Shown here piece by piece: positions 1-9,064 of a stretch of 64,000 bases of DNA (within the stretch, counting starts at the first letter, position 1; each line of letters starts with the position of its first letter). The notes under the pieces were generated by a model. The model searched no databases and was not told the DNA's origin. It saw only the letters and a program-made list of their open reading frames with translations. This DNA comes from Maritimibacter dapengensis (GTDB lineage Bacteria > Pseudomonadota > Alphaproteobacteria > Rhodobacterales > Rhodobacteraceae), in assembly GCF_019218265.1 (NCBI RefSeq), contig NZ_JAHUZE010000003.1, positions 124,001 to 188,000 on the forward strand. Direction: 5' to 3'. Made by a program: the position numbers and the translations under genes.

Positions 1-407
1 GACGCCAATTGCGGGCGCCGCAGGTCGAGGTCCAGCACCATCGTGCGGAAATCCGTTCTACGGCCAAAACTGAAGGCAAGGTTCGCCGCCATTGTCGTCT
101 TGCCGCAGCCACTGTCGGGCGAAACGATGGCGACGCGTTTCCATCCATTCGCGCGGGTTTGTTGCAGAATGCGTGTGCGCAACATGTCGAAAGGCGCAGC
201 CTCGTGACCACCAGCCTGTGCATGAAGGTGGTTGTCCCGGACCACCTGCGAGGAAACCGACACCTGTTCCAAAGCGGTCCAGATATCCGTCAGATCGTTC
301 GATTTTGGCGCGACTGTGGTTTTCTTCGCTGTCTTGACGGCATCCGACGCGTTCGCGGTCTCTCGCTGCAAACGGGCCTTTTCGATTGCCGACTGAAGTT
401 TTTCCAT
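1..407 (-). CDS. BY-kinase-type tyrosine autokinase (CpsD/CapB/EpsB class), C-terminus cut off
   Basis: Only the first 135 codons are inside the window; the gene continues past base 1. The start is the ATG at 405-407. A basic, Lys/Ala-rich leader is followed by a P-loop SPDSGCGKTTMAANLAF (about residues 96-112) and a Walker A' motif LDLDLRRP (about 125-132). This pairing is the hallmark of bacterial tyrosine kinases that control exopolysaccharide chain length with a Wzz partner. Such kinases autophosphorylate on a C-terminal Tyr cluster, which would lie outside the window. It sits 35 bp downstream of the Wzz gene and is probably in the same minus-strand operon as the Wzz and the ExeA-like ATPase. 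MinD-like ATPases share the fold, but the neighbours favour the EPS kinase. Confidence 0.8.
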   Translation of the reverse strand, partial: MEKLQSAIEKARLQRETANASDAVKTAKKTTVAPKSNDLTDIWTALEQVSVSSQVVRDNHLHAQAGGHEAAPFDMLRTRILQQTRANGWKRVAIVSPDSGCGKTTMAANLAFSFGRRTDFRTMVLDLDLRRPQLA

Positions 408-442
408 TCCCGTGTCTTCCTTCGTTTACGATCGGCTGGCTA

Positions 443-1975
443 CTACCAGCTAAGGCCCAGTCGGTTCATGACGCGCTGCACGATGACGTCCAACGGTTGA
501 TAGTATTCATGTATCACGTACATCGCTATCGGGATCAGGATCAGCACCGCGACAAGCAAAACGATCCTTCCCCAACGACGCGACCCGCCCGGCGTTCCGT
601 AGTTCGGTATTGTCGCAAGCGGCGTGATACCGAGCTTGTTTACGAGTTCTTCCGGTCGGCGGACCGAACGATTGAGAACTTCAAGCAAAACGACAAGCGC
701 CAGCCCGAGGATAATCCCAAAGATACCACCACCTGCGGCAATTACCGTGCGATTGGGTTTTGAAGGTTGGTTGGGCACGGCTGGCGGTTCGATCACGGAA
801 ATGCGCTGCCCGCGCGCCATGACTTCGATCCGTTCGCCGGTGCTGGCCTGCGAAAGACGGTCCACCGCGATATTGTATTGTCGCTGAACATTCTCGTAGT
901 CCAGTTCAAGTTCATCGAGCTGGATCGCGTTGGTCGGCGTCTTCGAGATCGTCTCCGACAAAGTGCCGAGTTGCTTCTCCGTATCATCACGTTGTTGCTC
1001 AAGCACGGATCGCCGAGCGGCAATTTCCGCCAATTGGACATCCAGCAGAGAATTCCCTGTTCCTTCGGTCGGCTCTTCTGATGCTGCCTGAGCACCAACG
1101 GTTTTCTCGAGTTGTTCGATCCGGGCTTCGAGCATCTTGATCCGCGGGTTTTCCGGTGAATAGACCGCCAACGCTTCGTTCAATTCAGATTTCAGCGTTT
1201 CCAATTGCCGCTGTTCGGGGGTCTGCGCCGCGCCGGCGGCTCCCGAAACCTGCCCGGTGGATTCGAATATCTGGATCAGGCGGTTGCGCTGCTCGTCCAG
1301 GCTCGTCAATTCGCGGTCAAGCGAGTTGAGACTTTGTTGCAGAAGCGTTTGTTGGTTCAACCGGTAGTCGAGGCTTTCTGGGAGCGCATCGATATTGTCG
1401 CTCTTGAACTCCAGAATACGCGCACTCCGCGTCGCAAGCTCTTCACTCAGTCGGGACACTTCCTGTTCGAAGAACTCGAGCGTCTGGCCCGCCCGAACAG
1501 TCCGGGACTCAACGTCCTCCTGCTGGATCATGGTGAGGAACTGATTCAGAACACCGGCGGCCTTTTCGCCCGACGTCGCCTCGAACGTCAGTGTCATCAG
1601 CGCCGCTTCGTTGCGGCCCGCCGAACTCCTGATCGATGTCCGTGCCCGCATGTTGCGCACGATCTGATCAGGCAGCATCCGTGGCTGGTCGTCGAAAACC
1701 TTCAACTCGTTGGCCACGCGCAGAAGGTTGGCGCGTGTCAGCAACCTTTGTTCGATGATCTGAAGCTGCTCTTCCGCCGGTGTGCGGACCGTCGAGGCTG
1801 CAAGTTCCGATGGAATTCGCGGTGACTCCACGATCAGGCGCATCTGCGACTCGTAAACCGGTGGAAGCGACCTGGCGACGATCACCGAGACCGAAGCCAC
1901 GAGGATTGCGACGATCAGGAAGTACGGCGACCGCCGCAGGAAGATCGACCAGTAGAATTTCAGCGTGCTTTTCAT
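443..1975 (-). CDS. Wzz/GumC-type polysaccharide chain-length determinant (exosortase-locus type)
   Basis: 510 residues. There is an N-terminal membrane segment (about residues 12-35), a large periplasmic region with long coiled coils (about 130-380, rich in Glu/Gln/Leu and containing EQLEKTV and LDVQLAEI), then a Pro-rich PPAVPNQPSKPNR element just before a second membrane segment (about 420-445). That proline element before TM2 is typical of Wzz/GumC/EpsB co-polymerases. A short cytoplasmic part follows and a last hydrophobic stretch (about 468-488). It would set chain length together with the downstream kinase (35 bp away). No kinase domain is fused, so the two-protein arrangement applies. 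The order ATPase-Wzz-kinase matches EPS/exosortase loci. ATG start. Confidence 0.85.
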   Translation of the reverse strand: MKSTLKFYWSIFLRRSPYFLIVAILVASVSVIVARSLPPVYESQMRLIVESPRIPSELAASTVRTPAEEQLQIIEQRLLTRANLLRVANELKVFDDQPRMLPDQIVRNMRARTSIRSSAGRNEAALMTLTFEATSGEKAAGVLNQFLTMIQQEDVESRTVRAGQTLEFFEQEVSRLSEELATRSARILEFKSDNIDALPESLDYRLNQQTLLQQSLNSLDRELTSLDEQRNRLIQIFESTGQVSGAAGAAQTPEQRQLETLKSELNEALAVYSPENPRIKMLEARIEQLEKTVGAQAASEEPTEGTGNSLLDVQLAEIAARRSVLEQQRDDTEKQLGTLSETISKTPTNAIQLDELELDYENVQRQYNIAVDRLSQASTGERIEVMARGQRISVIEPPAVPNQPSKPNRTVIAAGGGIFGIILGLALVVLLEVLNRSVRRPEELVNKLGITPLATIPNYGTPGGSRRWGRIVLLVAVLILIPIAMYVIHEYYQPLDVIVQRVMNRLGLSW

Positions 1976-2060
1976 TCAATCCTGCCCCAGCAGTGGTCCG
2001 ACATCACCGCGCAAGCATCTGCGGCCATACCGAATGTGTTCAGACTTTGCGCGGAAGTCA

Positions 2061-2969
2061 TCAGTTCTTTTCCTCCGTCGCATCTGCGCGATATCTCTGA
2101 CTCAAGAACAGGCAATCCGAGCTTGGATCCTCTTTCAGTGACAATCCGCCAAAGAAAACACCGTCGTTCAAGACGTCCTCGACAATTCCTGCGTTCACCT
2201 GCTTCACTTCTTCCCCCCACGCGTAGAGCATCGAGAACTCGCAAAGCTGGTTGACCAATCGCGGGATCCCGCAGGTCGCTTCATGAATTTTTGCAACGGC
2301 CTCATCGCTGAACTCTTCGCCCGTGCCGCCAGCGACCTTGAGCCGATGCGCGATATACTTCCCGACAGTTTCCTCGTCCATGCCGTTCAGATGGAAACTG
2401 GCCGCAACGCGTTGCGCAAGTTGCCGCATGTTCGGGTTCAGGACCATGCCCTTGAGTTCCGGCTGACCGACGAGGATCAGTTGGATCAGTTCGTCCTTGT
2501 TGCTGTTGATGTTGGTGAGCATCCGCAGCTCTTCGAGACCTTCCGTGGAAAGGTTCTGGGCTTCGTCGATGATGAGCACGACGCGACGGCCGGCCGCATA
2601 TTCCTCGATCATAAAGTCCTGAAACTTCTGGAACATCGTGACATAAGAAGCGGAGGGATCGACGGGCACCGACAATGCGTTCAGAACCCATTGCAGCAAT
2701 TCCCCTCGTCCACCTTGAGCGTTCGAAATCAGACCTACGTTCACGGTGTCGTCGAGCTGCTTGAGCAAGTTCTGCAGGAGCGTCGTCTTGCCCGACCCGA
2801 TTTCGCCCGTGATGAGCGTGATCGGTGCGCGCGACATGATTCCGAACTCGAGAATGGAGTGTGCACGCTTGTGCTGTCCAGACCAGAACAGAAAGCTCGG
2901 ATCGGGCACAAGTGTGAATGGCCTCTCGTCCAGGCCGAAATACCCGGCATAAAGTTCTTCGGAATTCAT
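2061..2969 (-). CDS. ExeA-like AAA ATPase of exosortase/EPS loci
   Basis: 302 residues from the ATG at 2967-2969; a GTG three codons upstream (2976-2978) is a possible alternative start. The N-terminus has the family pattern YFGLDERPFTLVPDPSFLF, followed by a Walker A GEIGSGKTTLLQNL and a Walker B with DEAQ (VVLIIDEAQNLS). This is the ExeA/GspA-like secretion ATPase subfamily found in PEP-CTERM/exosortase gene clusters; its exact role there is unproven. It lacks the C-terminal peptidoglycan-binding part of ExeA. It is the first gene of a minus-strand operon with Wzz (85 bp downstream) and the kinase. Confidence 0.82.
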   Translation of the reverse strand: MNSEELYAGYFGLDERPFTLVPDPSFLFWSGQHKRAHSILEFGIMSRAPITLITGEIGSGKTTLLQNLLKQLDDTVNVGLISNAQGGRGELLQWVLNALSVPVDPSASYVTMFQKFQDFMIEEYAAGRRVVLIIDEAQNLSTEGLEELRMLTNINSNKDELIQLILVGQPELKGMVLNPNMRQLAQRVAASFHLNGMDEETVGKYIAHRLKVAGGTGEEFSDEAVAKIHEATCGIPRLVNQLCEFSMLYAWGEEVKQVNAGIVEDVLNDGVFFGGLSLKEDPSSDCLFLSQRYRADATEEKN

Positions 2970-3537
2970 CCTGCTCACTAACTAACGAGTCAATTTATTG
3001 TGCGACGTCCTCTGCCTCGACGTCGAGCCTACATGCTGCCGAAATGGTGCAAAATGTGCAAACCGGCACTTAACCTTTTCCTTGCTTCCGGTGGCGGGCA
3101 CCCCCCCAAGGGATGGCATCGCGCTACGATTCGAGTCCTTGCGCCATTCGCGTACCCGTTCATTAAGGCGATTCTGTGTGAAGTGAAAACAACGAGACCG
3201 TGACAACAGCGGCCAATTTGCGCGTCTGAAAGCCAGTTGACCCTTGCGTGCTCAACCGTTGCCATTTAGGAAACAATGCGAGGGTGAGAACAGTCTGTTT
3301 ACGCCCATTTTATCCATGAAGTTCATGAGCTTATCCAGAATGTGGCACTCAGTGGATCAAATTCGTTACAAATGTGGCAAAATGGTGTTAGGCTCGGATT
3401 CGTAAGAGGGATTTAACTGTCAAGTTAGTGCTGCTGCACATAAAAATTAGAAACATTTCGAGGCTTCGGGCAGTTAACGAAAAGCTGGTCGGCGAGGCAT
3501 TGCCGGCTGGGGGAGCATAAGGTTTGCTGGGGTAATT
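2970..3537. promoter_or_regulatory. Divergent intergenic region, AT-rich, upstream of the ATPase operon and the sugar transferase
   Basis: 568 bp without a convincing gene. It must hold the promoters for both divergent units. Visible elements are a direct repeat AATGTGGCA at 3339-3347 and 3371-3379 (start-to-start 32 bp, about three helical turns), a related AATGGTGCAAAATGTGCA element at 3044-3060, and an inverted repeat TAACT-GTCA-AGTTA at 3414-3427. The 3045-3060 element has GG and GC spaced by 10 bases as in sigma-54 promoters, but matches the rest of that consensus poorly and lies about 490 bp from the plus-strand gene. No clear -35/-10 pair was chosen. Confidence 0.45.
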
Positions 3538-4227
3538 ATGACCACTCATTTCAAAGACGTTTCGTCGATCACGGGACGGCCTGTCTCGATTCCTGATCGG
3601 CAACGTGAGTCGGTGGGGCGACTTACATACCGTAAACACTTCAAACGCGGGCTTGATATCGCGTTTGTGATCGCAGTGGCGCCTATTGCGGTGCCGCTGA
3701 TCGCCGCGATGGCGTTTCTCGTTGCACTCGACGGTGGGCGGCCATTTTACCGCCAGATGCGCGTCGGGCGTCATGGGAAAACGTTCGGGATGGTGAAAAT
3801 GCGTTCCATGGTGCGTGACGCCCATGGTCGTTTGGCTCAACATCTTGCCGAAGATCCCGCCGCTCGCGCGGAATGGGAGCGGACGCAGAAACTAAAGAAC
3901 GACCCGCGCATCACCCGCATTGGCGGCATTCTTCGTCGCACCTCGATGGACGAGTTGCCGCAACTCTGGAACGTGTTGACCGGGGAAATGTCCGTGGTCG
4001 GTCCGCGCCCGATGATGGAGGACCAGAAAGACCTCTATCCTGGCACGGAATACTATGCACTTCGCCCCGGCATTACCGGCGCGTGGCAGGTCTCCGACCG
4101 CAACAACACGGCTTTCGCCGCACGTGCGCATTACGATGCGGACTATTACCGGTCTCTGTCGCTGAAAACAGACACCGCGATCCTGCTTAAGACTTTTCGC
4201 GCAGTTTTGAACTGCACGGGGTATTGA
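3538..4227 (+). CDS. ExoY/PglC-like polyprenyl-phosphate hexose-1-phosphate transferase
   Basis: 229 residues; the short form lacking the N-terminal four-helix region of WbaP. A basic segment KRGLDI precedes one hydrophobic re-entrant helix (about residues 42-65). The family core follows: RQMRVGRHGKTFGMVKMRSM, TRIGGILRRTSMDELPQ with the catalytic Asp-Glu pair D138-E139, and VVGPRP. It would transfer a sugar phosphate from an NDP-sugar to undecaprenyl phosphate, the first committed step of the repeat unit made by region 1. ATG start with a GGGG run shortly upstream. It is the first gene of the plus-strand block leading to the exosortase. Confidence 0.88.
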   Translation: MTTHFKDVSSITGRPVSIPDRQRESVGRLTYRKHFKRGLDIAFVIAVAPIAVPLIAAMAFLVALDGGRPFYRQMRVGRHGKTFGMVKMRSMVRDAHGRLAQHLAEDPAARAEWERTQKLKNDPRITRIGGILRRTSMDELPQLWNVLTGEMSVVGPRPMMEDQKDLYPGTEYYALRPGITGAWQVSDRNNTAFAARAHYDADYYRSLSLKTDTAILLKTFRAVLNCTGY

Positions 4228-4236
4228 GCGAAAGAC

Positions 4237-4288
4237 GACCCGCGGCGTATGCTGCGGGTCGAAGCGGCCTACCAGGGTGACAGGCCGC
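4237..4288. repeat. Two tandem stem-loops between the sugar transferase and the TPR gene
   Basis: First hairpin: GACCCGC (4237-4243) pairs with GCGGGTC (4254-4260). Second hairpin: GCGGCCT (4264-4270) pairs with AGGCCGC (4282-4288). They fill most of the 77-bp gap before the next ATG. Neither has a T-tract on either strand, so they look less like a terminator than mRNA-stability or attenuating structures. Inference from sequence only. Confidence 0.45.
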
Positions 4289-4304
4289 GTGAAGGGATAC
4301 TCTC

Positions 4305-6758
4305 ATGCTGCGACGCCTTTTTACTGGGCTGTTTCTCGTTGCCGGCCTGGCATTTCTGTCGGCCTGCGAATCTGATGAGGAGCGCGCGGAACAGCACTTC
4401 CAGACCGCATTGCAACTTATTGAAGAAGGCGACGAGGAGCGTGCGGTCATCGAACTGCGCAACGTGTTCCAGCTCGACGGCTTCCATGAAGAGGCACGTG
4501 AGACATATGCAGGCCTTCAACGCAGGCGCGGCGAGACATCCGAAGCGTTCCGGCAATATCTTCGCCTGATCGAACAATACCCGGAAAATTTCAACGGTCG
4601 GCTCGCCTTGGCTGAAATGTCCATCGAAGCCGGCGACTGGGAAGAAGCGGAACGGGATGGTCGCGTCGCCGCCGAACTTCGCCCGGAAGATCCCAGTGTT
4701 CGCGCGGTGTTGGTCAATCTTGATTACCGGGATGCGCTTGAAGCTGACGACGCCGAACGCAAGGAAGAGGTGTTCGAAGAGGCGTCCGCCCTGCTTCAAG
4801 AGCATCCTGATGCACGGCTCGCGCTGCGGGTCGTCATCGACCAGCTTCTTCTGCGGCAGGACTGGCAGGGCGCGCTTGCGGCGCTCGACTCGGCAATCGA
4901 AGCGACGCCGGACCGCCAGGATCTTCGAACGCTCCGTCTTGGAGTGATGAACCAGATCGGTGACGAGGATGCGATCGTCGAGGAATTGCTCGCGATGGTC
5001 GAACAGTTTCCCGAGGATGAAAACGTCCGCGACACGCTACTGCGTTGGTACATGTACCGAAACGATGCGGATGCGGCCGAAGAGTTCCTCCGCAGCGAGG
5101 TTGATCCGAACGCAGAAACACCGGACCAGCAAGTCCAGCTCGTCGAGTTTCTGACCGAGGTTCGCGGGCGCGACGTTGCACGTGCCGAGCTCGACAAAAT
5201 CATCGAAAATGGCACCCCGCATGAGGCGACCTTTCGCGCCCTGCGCGCCGCGCTGATCTTCGATGCTGGTGCGAAGGACGAAGCGATTGCCGAAATGGAA
5301 GCGATGCTCGAAGGGGCTGAACCGTCTGCCGATGTGAATGACGCGCGCGTGACCTTGGCGCACATGCTGGTCGCGAACGGGAACCCGGTTGTCGCACGGT
5401 CGCAGATCGAAATGGTGCTCGAAAACGACCGGTCGCATGTTCAGGCCAGCAAGCTCAAGGCGACGTGGCTGATCGAAGACGACGAAACGGACGAAGCGAT
5501 CGCTCTGCTTCGCGAAACCCTGGGCGAAGCACCTCGCGACGCAGAACTCATGACGCTTCTTGCGCGTGCGCATGAACGGGTCGGTCACACGACCCTCATG
5601 GCTGAAATGCTGTCGCTCGCGGTCGAAGCATCCGGGAATGCGCCAGAGGAATCCCTCCGCTACGCGAATTTCCTCGCTGAAAGCGATCGTGAAATCGCGG
5701 CCGAAAGCGTGCTCCTCGACGCCCTGCGCCTCCAGCCCGAAAACATCTCGATCCTGATGACGCTGGGGACGCTCTACATTCAGATCGAGGATTGGGGACG
5801 CACACAGGGCGTGATCGACAAGCTCGAAACGCTCCCCGATGCAACCAACAGGGCCAACGAGCTCACAGCGCGGATGCTCGAAGCTCAAGGGCGGCAAGAT
5901 GCCCTGATGTCTTTCCTGGAAGGTCTCGAAGCAGAGGGCAGCGGTCCTTCTGGCGCGACGCTGGGTGTGGTCCGGTCGCTCGTCGCCCGGGATGATCTCG
6001 ATGGCGCTTTGTCCCACATCGAAAACGCGCTCGAAAGCAAACCCGGCGATGTGGTGCTGCGGTCGGTGCATGCCGCGGTGCTCGTCCTGCATGGACGCAC
6101 GGACCAGGCTGAAACGGAATACCGCGAAGTTCTCGAAGACGCCCCGGAAAATCAGGGCGCATGGCTCGCCCTTTATCGCCTGCAACTGATGTTGGACGAC
6201 CAGGAGAAGGCGTCTGCCGTACTGGACGACGCATTGGCCACACTGCCTGAAAACCCACAACTCATGTGGGCGAAAGCCGAGCGGCTTCAAACCGCTGGGG
6301 ATTTCGAAGGCGCGATCTCCGTTTACGACGCGCTCTATGATCGTTTCAGCGACAGCGCCGTTGTCGCCAACAACCTTGCCTCCCTGCTGACCGATCACAG
6401 CGACGACCCCGAGGATCTGGAACGCGCATGGCGAATCGCCCGTCGGCTTGTCGATACCGAAGAACCGGTTTTTCAGGACACCTATGGCTGGATCATGTCG
6501 CGGCGCGGCGATCACAGGGAAGCTTTCAAGTATCTGATACCGGCGGCCGAGGCTCTCTCGTCAGACCCCTACGTGCAGTACCATCTGGCCGCGACCTACG
6601 CTGCAGCGGGTCAGAACGCCGAAGCTCTCGAGCAATTCAAGGTTGTGCAAAGCCTTGAAACCGATGATAAAATATCGGAGGTGGTCGAGACAGAGATCGC
6701 AAGACTCACCGCTCTCGCCGAAGAAAACCCGGACACGTCCACGACCGAAAACAACTGA
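4305..6758 (+). CDS. PrsT-like TPR-repeat lipoprotein of exosortase/EPS systems
   Basis: 817 residues. The lipoprotein signal ends in LSAC with Cys21 as the lipidation site, so the protein should be anchored in a membrane and exposed to the periplasm. The rest is almost entirely tetratricopeptide-like helical repeats, very rich in Glu, Asp, Ala and Leu, ending in an acidic, disordered tail. The size and makeup fit the PEP-CTERM-system TPR lipoprotein PrsT, thought to scaffold polysaccharide assembly or export complexes; the exact function is unproven. The ribosome site GAAGGGA lies 9 bp before the ATG. The base composition matches the core genome. Confidence 0.82.
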   Translation: MLRRLFTGLFLVAGLAFLSACESDEERAEQHFQTALQLIEEGDEERAVIELRNVFQLDGFHEEARETYAGLQRRRGETSEAFRQYLRLIEQYPENFNGRLALAEMSIEAGDWEEAERDGRVAAELRPEDPSVRAVLVNLDYRDALEADDAERKEEVFEEASALLQEHPDARLALRVVIDQLLLRQDWQGALAALDSAIEATPDRQDLRTLRLGVMNQIGDEDAIVEELLAMVEQFPEDENVRDTLLRWYMYRNDADAAEEFLRSEVDPNAETPDQQVQLVEFLTEVRGRDVARAELDKIIENGTPHEATFRALRAALIFDAGAKDEAIAEMEAMLEGAEPSADVNDARVTLAHMLVANGNPVVARSQIEMVLENDRSHVQASKLKATWLIEDDETDEAIALLRETLGEAPRDAELMTLLARAHERVGHTTLMAEMLSLAVEASGNAPEESLRYANFLAESDREIAAESVLLDALRLQPENISILMTLGTLYIQIEDWGRTQGVIDKLETLPDATNRANELTARMLEAQGRQDALMSFLEGLEAEGSGPSGATLGVVRSLVARDDLDGALSHIENALESKPGDVVLRSVHAAVLVLHGRTDQAETEYREVLEDAPENQGAWLALYRLQLMLDDQEKASAVLDDALATLPENPQLMWAKAERLQTAGDFEGAISVYDALYDRFSDSAVVANNLASLLTDHSDDPEDLERAWRIARRLVDTEEPVFQDTYGWIMSRRGDHREAFKYLIPAAEALSSDPYVQYHLAATYAAAGQNAEALEQFKVVQSLETDDKISEVVETEIARLTALAEENPDTSTTENN

Positions 6759-6812
6759 GCCACGACTTTGCGACATTTCTGCCGCAAAAAGAAGCGTTTG
6801 ACGTTGCTTGTT

Positions 6813-6841
6813 TTGTGCGATTGTTCGAATCTTGTTATAAA
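6813..6841 (+). promoter_or_regulatory. Candidate sigma-70 promoter for the Wza-like/OMP genes
   Basis: A TTGTGC box (6813-6818) lies 17 bases before TATAAA (6836-6841) in an AT-rich gap upstream of the export gene at 6877. The -10 and spacing are good, the -35 is weak. Assigned by eye only. Confidence 0.35.
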
Positions 6842-6876
6842 CCTATGAGCCGACTGTCTGTCGAAGGGGACTAATC

Positions 6877-7485
6877 ATGATCAAGGTGTTCACCAGGACC
6901 TTTGCCGCCATCCTGAGCGTGCTGTTGCTTAGCAATGCCGCAACCGCACAAAACGGGTATCAGATCCGCACCGGGGATACTCTTCAGATCGAGGTCGTCG
7001 AGGACAACAACCTCAATCGCAGCGCCCTCGTCTTGCCGGGCGGGACGATCAGCTTCCCCTTTGCCGGCAACGTCCCGGTTGCAGGCCGCACCACCGGAGC
7101 AGTCGCGAGCGACATCGCGGATCGCCTGTCTTCGAACTTCGCGTCGACGCCCACGGTTTTCGTTTCCGTCGGTCAGCTGGCCGAGCGGCCCGCGGCATTG
7201 GCAGCAGGCCCCTTCGTGCCTCCGACGACCGACATCTACGTCACCGGCGAAATCGCCAATCCGGGCAAACTGGCCGGTTCGCAGGGCATCACCATTCTTC
7301 AAGCCATCGCGCAAGGTGGCGGCCTGACCCGTTTCGCGGCCGGAAAACGCATCCAGCTGCGTCGCGGTGACAAGATTTATCCTTACAACTACCACGCCAA
7401 CGGCGGCGTCAACAGCATCTCGGGCAGCACGATGCTTGCGCCCGGCGACGTGATCGTTGTTCCGCAAAGAAGGCTGTTCGAATAA
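6877..7485 (+). CDS. Wza-like polysaccharide export protein (Poly_export + SLBB)
   Basis: 202 residues with a cleavable signal peptide ending near NAATA-QN (residues 20-26). The Poly_export domain starts at YQIRTGDTLQIEVVED and includes the typical GGTISFPFAGNVPVAG strand pair. One SLBB-type segment follows (DIYVTGEIANPGKL to about residue 165). This is the short periplasmic/outer-membrane exporter class found in EPS loci, smaller than E. coli Wza. It has no lipobox Cys, unlike the second Wza-like protein of this window. The strong ribosome site GAAGGGGA precedes the ATG; the next gene follows after 33 bp. Confidence 0.85.
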   Translation: MIKVFTRTFAAILSVLLLSNAATAQNGYQIRTGDTLQIEVVEDNNLNRSALVLPGGTISFPFAGNVPVAGRTTGAVASDIADRLSSNFASTPTVFVSVGQLAERPAALAAGPFVPPTTDIYVTGEIANPGKLAGSQGITILQAIAQGGGLTRFAAGKRIQLRRGDKIYPYNYHANGGVNSISGSTMLAPGDVIVVPQRRLFE

Positions 7486-7518
7486 CAACACCCCCATAAG
7501 AGAGGTGAGCAGGTGGAC

Positions 7519-8907
7519 ATGACAATTAGGAAGACGGCTCGCCTCGCGAGTACCGCCGCAATCATATCTTTCGCAATTCCAGCCACCGGACAGGATCTGT
7601 TCGGTGGCAGTGCATTTACGTTCGGCGTGAATTCGGAATTGCGCGTGAATGACAATCTTGGTCTGGGCAACCCATCGCCGGGCGTCTCGGCCCTTTGGAC
7701 CAACCGATTCACGATGGGGTTCGAGACGGGAACGCCGATCTCCACCTTCACGTTCAACGCTGGCGTTTCGGCGCGCGGTGCGGCGCTCCCGACCGTACCG
7801 TTCACCGGCCTCCTCGACGAACCTTTCGCAAACGCGACCTACGTCCGCGAGGGCGTCAATTCGCGGCTCGAACTCGCTGCGAGCTATCGGCAGATCAACC
7901 TCGACTTCGCCGATCCTCTCACCTTGATCGACGAGGACGACGAACTCGATGACACCGACCTGATTATCGACAGCGGTTCGCGGGTGACGACGCAGGCCAG
8001 CGTCCTTTTCGAAGGCGGATTACAGGACCCGTTCGGTTACGGCATCGCGCTCGACCACAATCGCACGACCTATACCGGGACCACGGACCCCGCCCTGTTC
8101 GATTCCATGACCAACTCCGCCGAGGTGTTCACGCGATTCCGTTTCTCGCCCGTCCTCGAAGGGCGGCTTGCGGCGAGCAAGACGCTTTACTCGGCCAACG
8201 ACGCCGTGATGACGAACCGTGACACACTCGCCGCGACCGCGGGCCTGACGTATGAGTTCGATCCGATTACGGTGTTCGAGGCCAGCCTCGGATATGACTA
8301 CATCACCGAGACGACGAACGTGCCGACGACCACGGTACGCAGCGGCTTCAGCGGCTCGCTCGGCCTGACCCGTGAAGTGCCGACCGGCTCATATGGGCTG
8401 ATGCTCGACAGCGACCTCTCCATCAACGGTCGACGCAACACGCTGACCGCCAGCCGGGCCTACGAGCTTCCCACTGGATCGCTTGATGCGAGCCTCGGCG
8501 TCACACGCGGACCAAGCGGCATGTTCTTCCCGGTCGGGAGCCTGGCCTACGTCTATGATCTGCCACGTGGACAGATCACCGCGGGCGCCCAACGGCGGGT
8601 GACGACGGGTGACGCGTTGAACGATGTCGTCAGGACCAATCTGAACCTCGGTTATACGACCGATATCAACCAGGTGTCCTCGCTCGCCTTCGAAGCGGAC
8701 TTCGCCGCGGTCGAGGATTTCGGCGTCGCGCCAGTGGACCGCACCATCCTCGCCAGCCTGCGCGCGACCTACTCTTACGAGCTGACCGAAGACTGGGATA
8801 TCTCCGCCGGATACGAGCATAGGATTCGAAGTGATTCTGCCCTGGGTCGACGTCATTCCAACGAGGTTTTCGTCGTGCTCGATTACACCTTCGGCAATCG
8901 CCCCTGA
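7519..8907 (+). CDS. Outer-membrane beta-barrel protein of the exosortase/EPS locus
   Basis: 462 residues from the ATG at 7519; a GTG two codons upstream (7513) is possible and has the better-spaced AGAGGTGA site. A signal peptide ends near ATG-QDLFGG. The body is alternating polar/hydrophobic strands with many Thr, Tyr, Asp and aromatic girdles, closing with a C-terminal strand VFVVLDYTFGNRP. This matches the 'PEP-CTERM-associated outer membrane protein' type that accompanies EPS exporters. It may act as a GumK/AlgE-like secretin or a scaffold; the function is not established. It lies between the Wza-like gene and the exosortase. Confidence 0.72.
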   Translation: MTIRKTARLASTAAIISFAIPATGQDLFGGSAFTFGVNSELRVNDNLGLGNPSPGVSALWTNRFTMGFETGTPISTFTFNAGVSARGAALPTVPFTGLLDEPFANATYVREGVNSRLELAASYRQINLDFADPLTLIDEDDELDDTDLIIDSGSRVTTQASVLFEGGLQDPFGYGIALDHNRTTYTGTTDPALFDSMTNSAEVFTRFRFSPVLEGRLAASKTLYSANDAVMTNRDTLAATAGLTYEFDPITVFEASLGYDYITETTNVPTTTVRSGFSGSLGLTREVPTGSYGLMLDSDLSINGRRNTLTASRAYELPTGSLDASLGVTRGPSGMFFPVGSLAYVYDLPRGQITAGAQRRVTTGDALNDVVRTNLNLGYTTDINQVSSLAFEADFAAVEDFGVAPVDRTILASLRATYSYELTEDWDISAGYEHRIRSDSALGRRHSNEVFVVLDYTFGNRP

Positions 8908-8919
8908 ACTCATGAATTG

Positions 8920-8956
8920 TTTCGTCTGCGCGGCCAAAATGGCTGCGCAGACGAAA
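8920..8956. terminator. Strong 12-bp stem-loop after the barrel gene
   Basis: TTTCGTCTGCGC (8920-8931) pairs perfectly with GCGCAGACGAAA (8945-8956), and GCC/GGC can extend the stem inside. It begins 13 bp after the stop codon of the barrel gene. The T-tract is poor (GTTTG), so it may be a terminator, a 3'-end stabiliser or a processing site that separates the exosortase gene. Confidence 0.5.
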
Positions 8957-9064
8957 GTTTGAAGACCCTTTCCGAGGTTCGTCATCGCTTTTCCATTTTC
9001 TTGCGAATAGAGTATCAACGAAAGGCGGTTTTGCCTTGCTGCTGCATTGTCTGATGAGTCTTTG

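Noticed and set aside
5037-6515. A 492-codon minus-strand frame opposite the TPR lipoprotein gene
   Set aside because: The plus strand encodes a clear lipoprotein with TPR repeats. The antisense frame has atypical composition (many His, Arg, Cys) and no motif.
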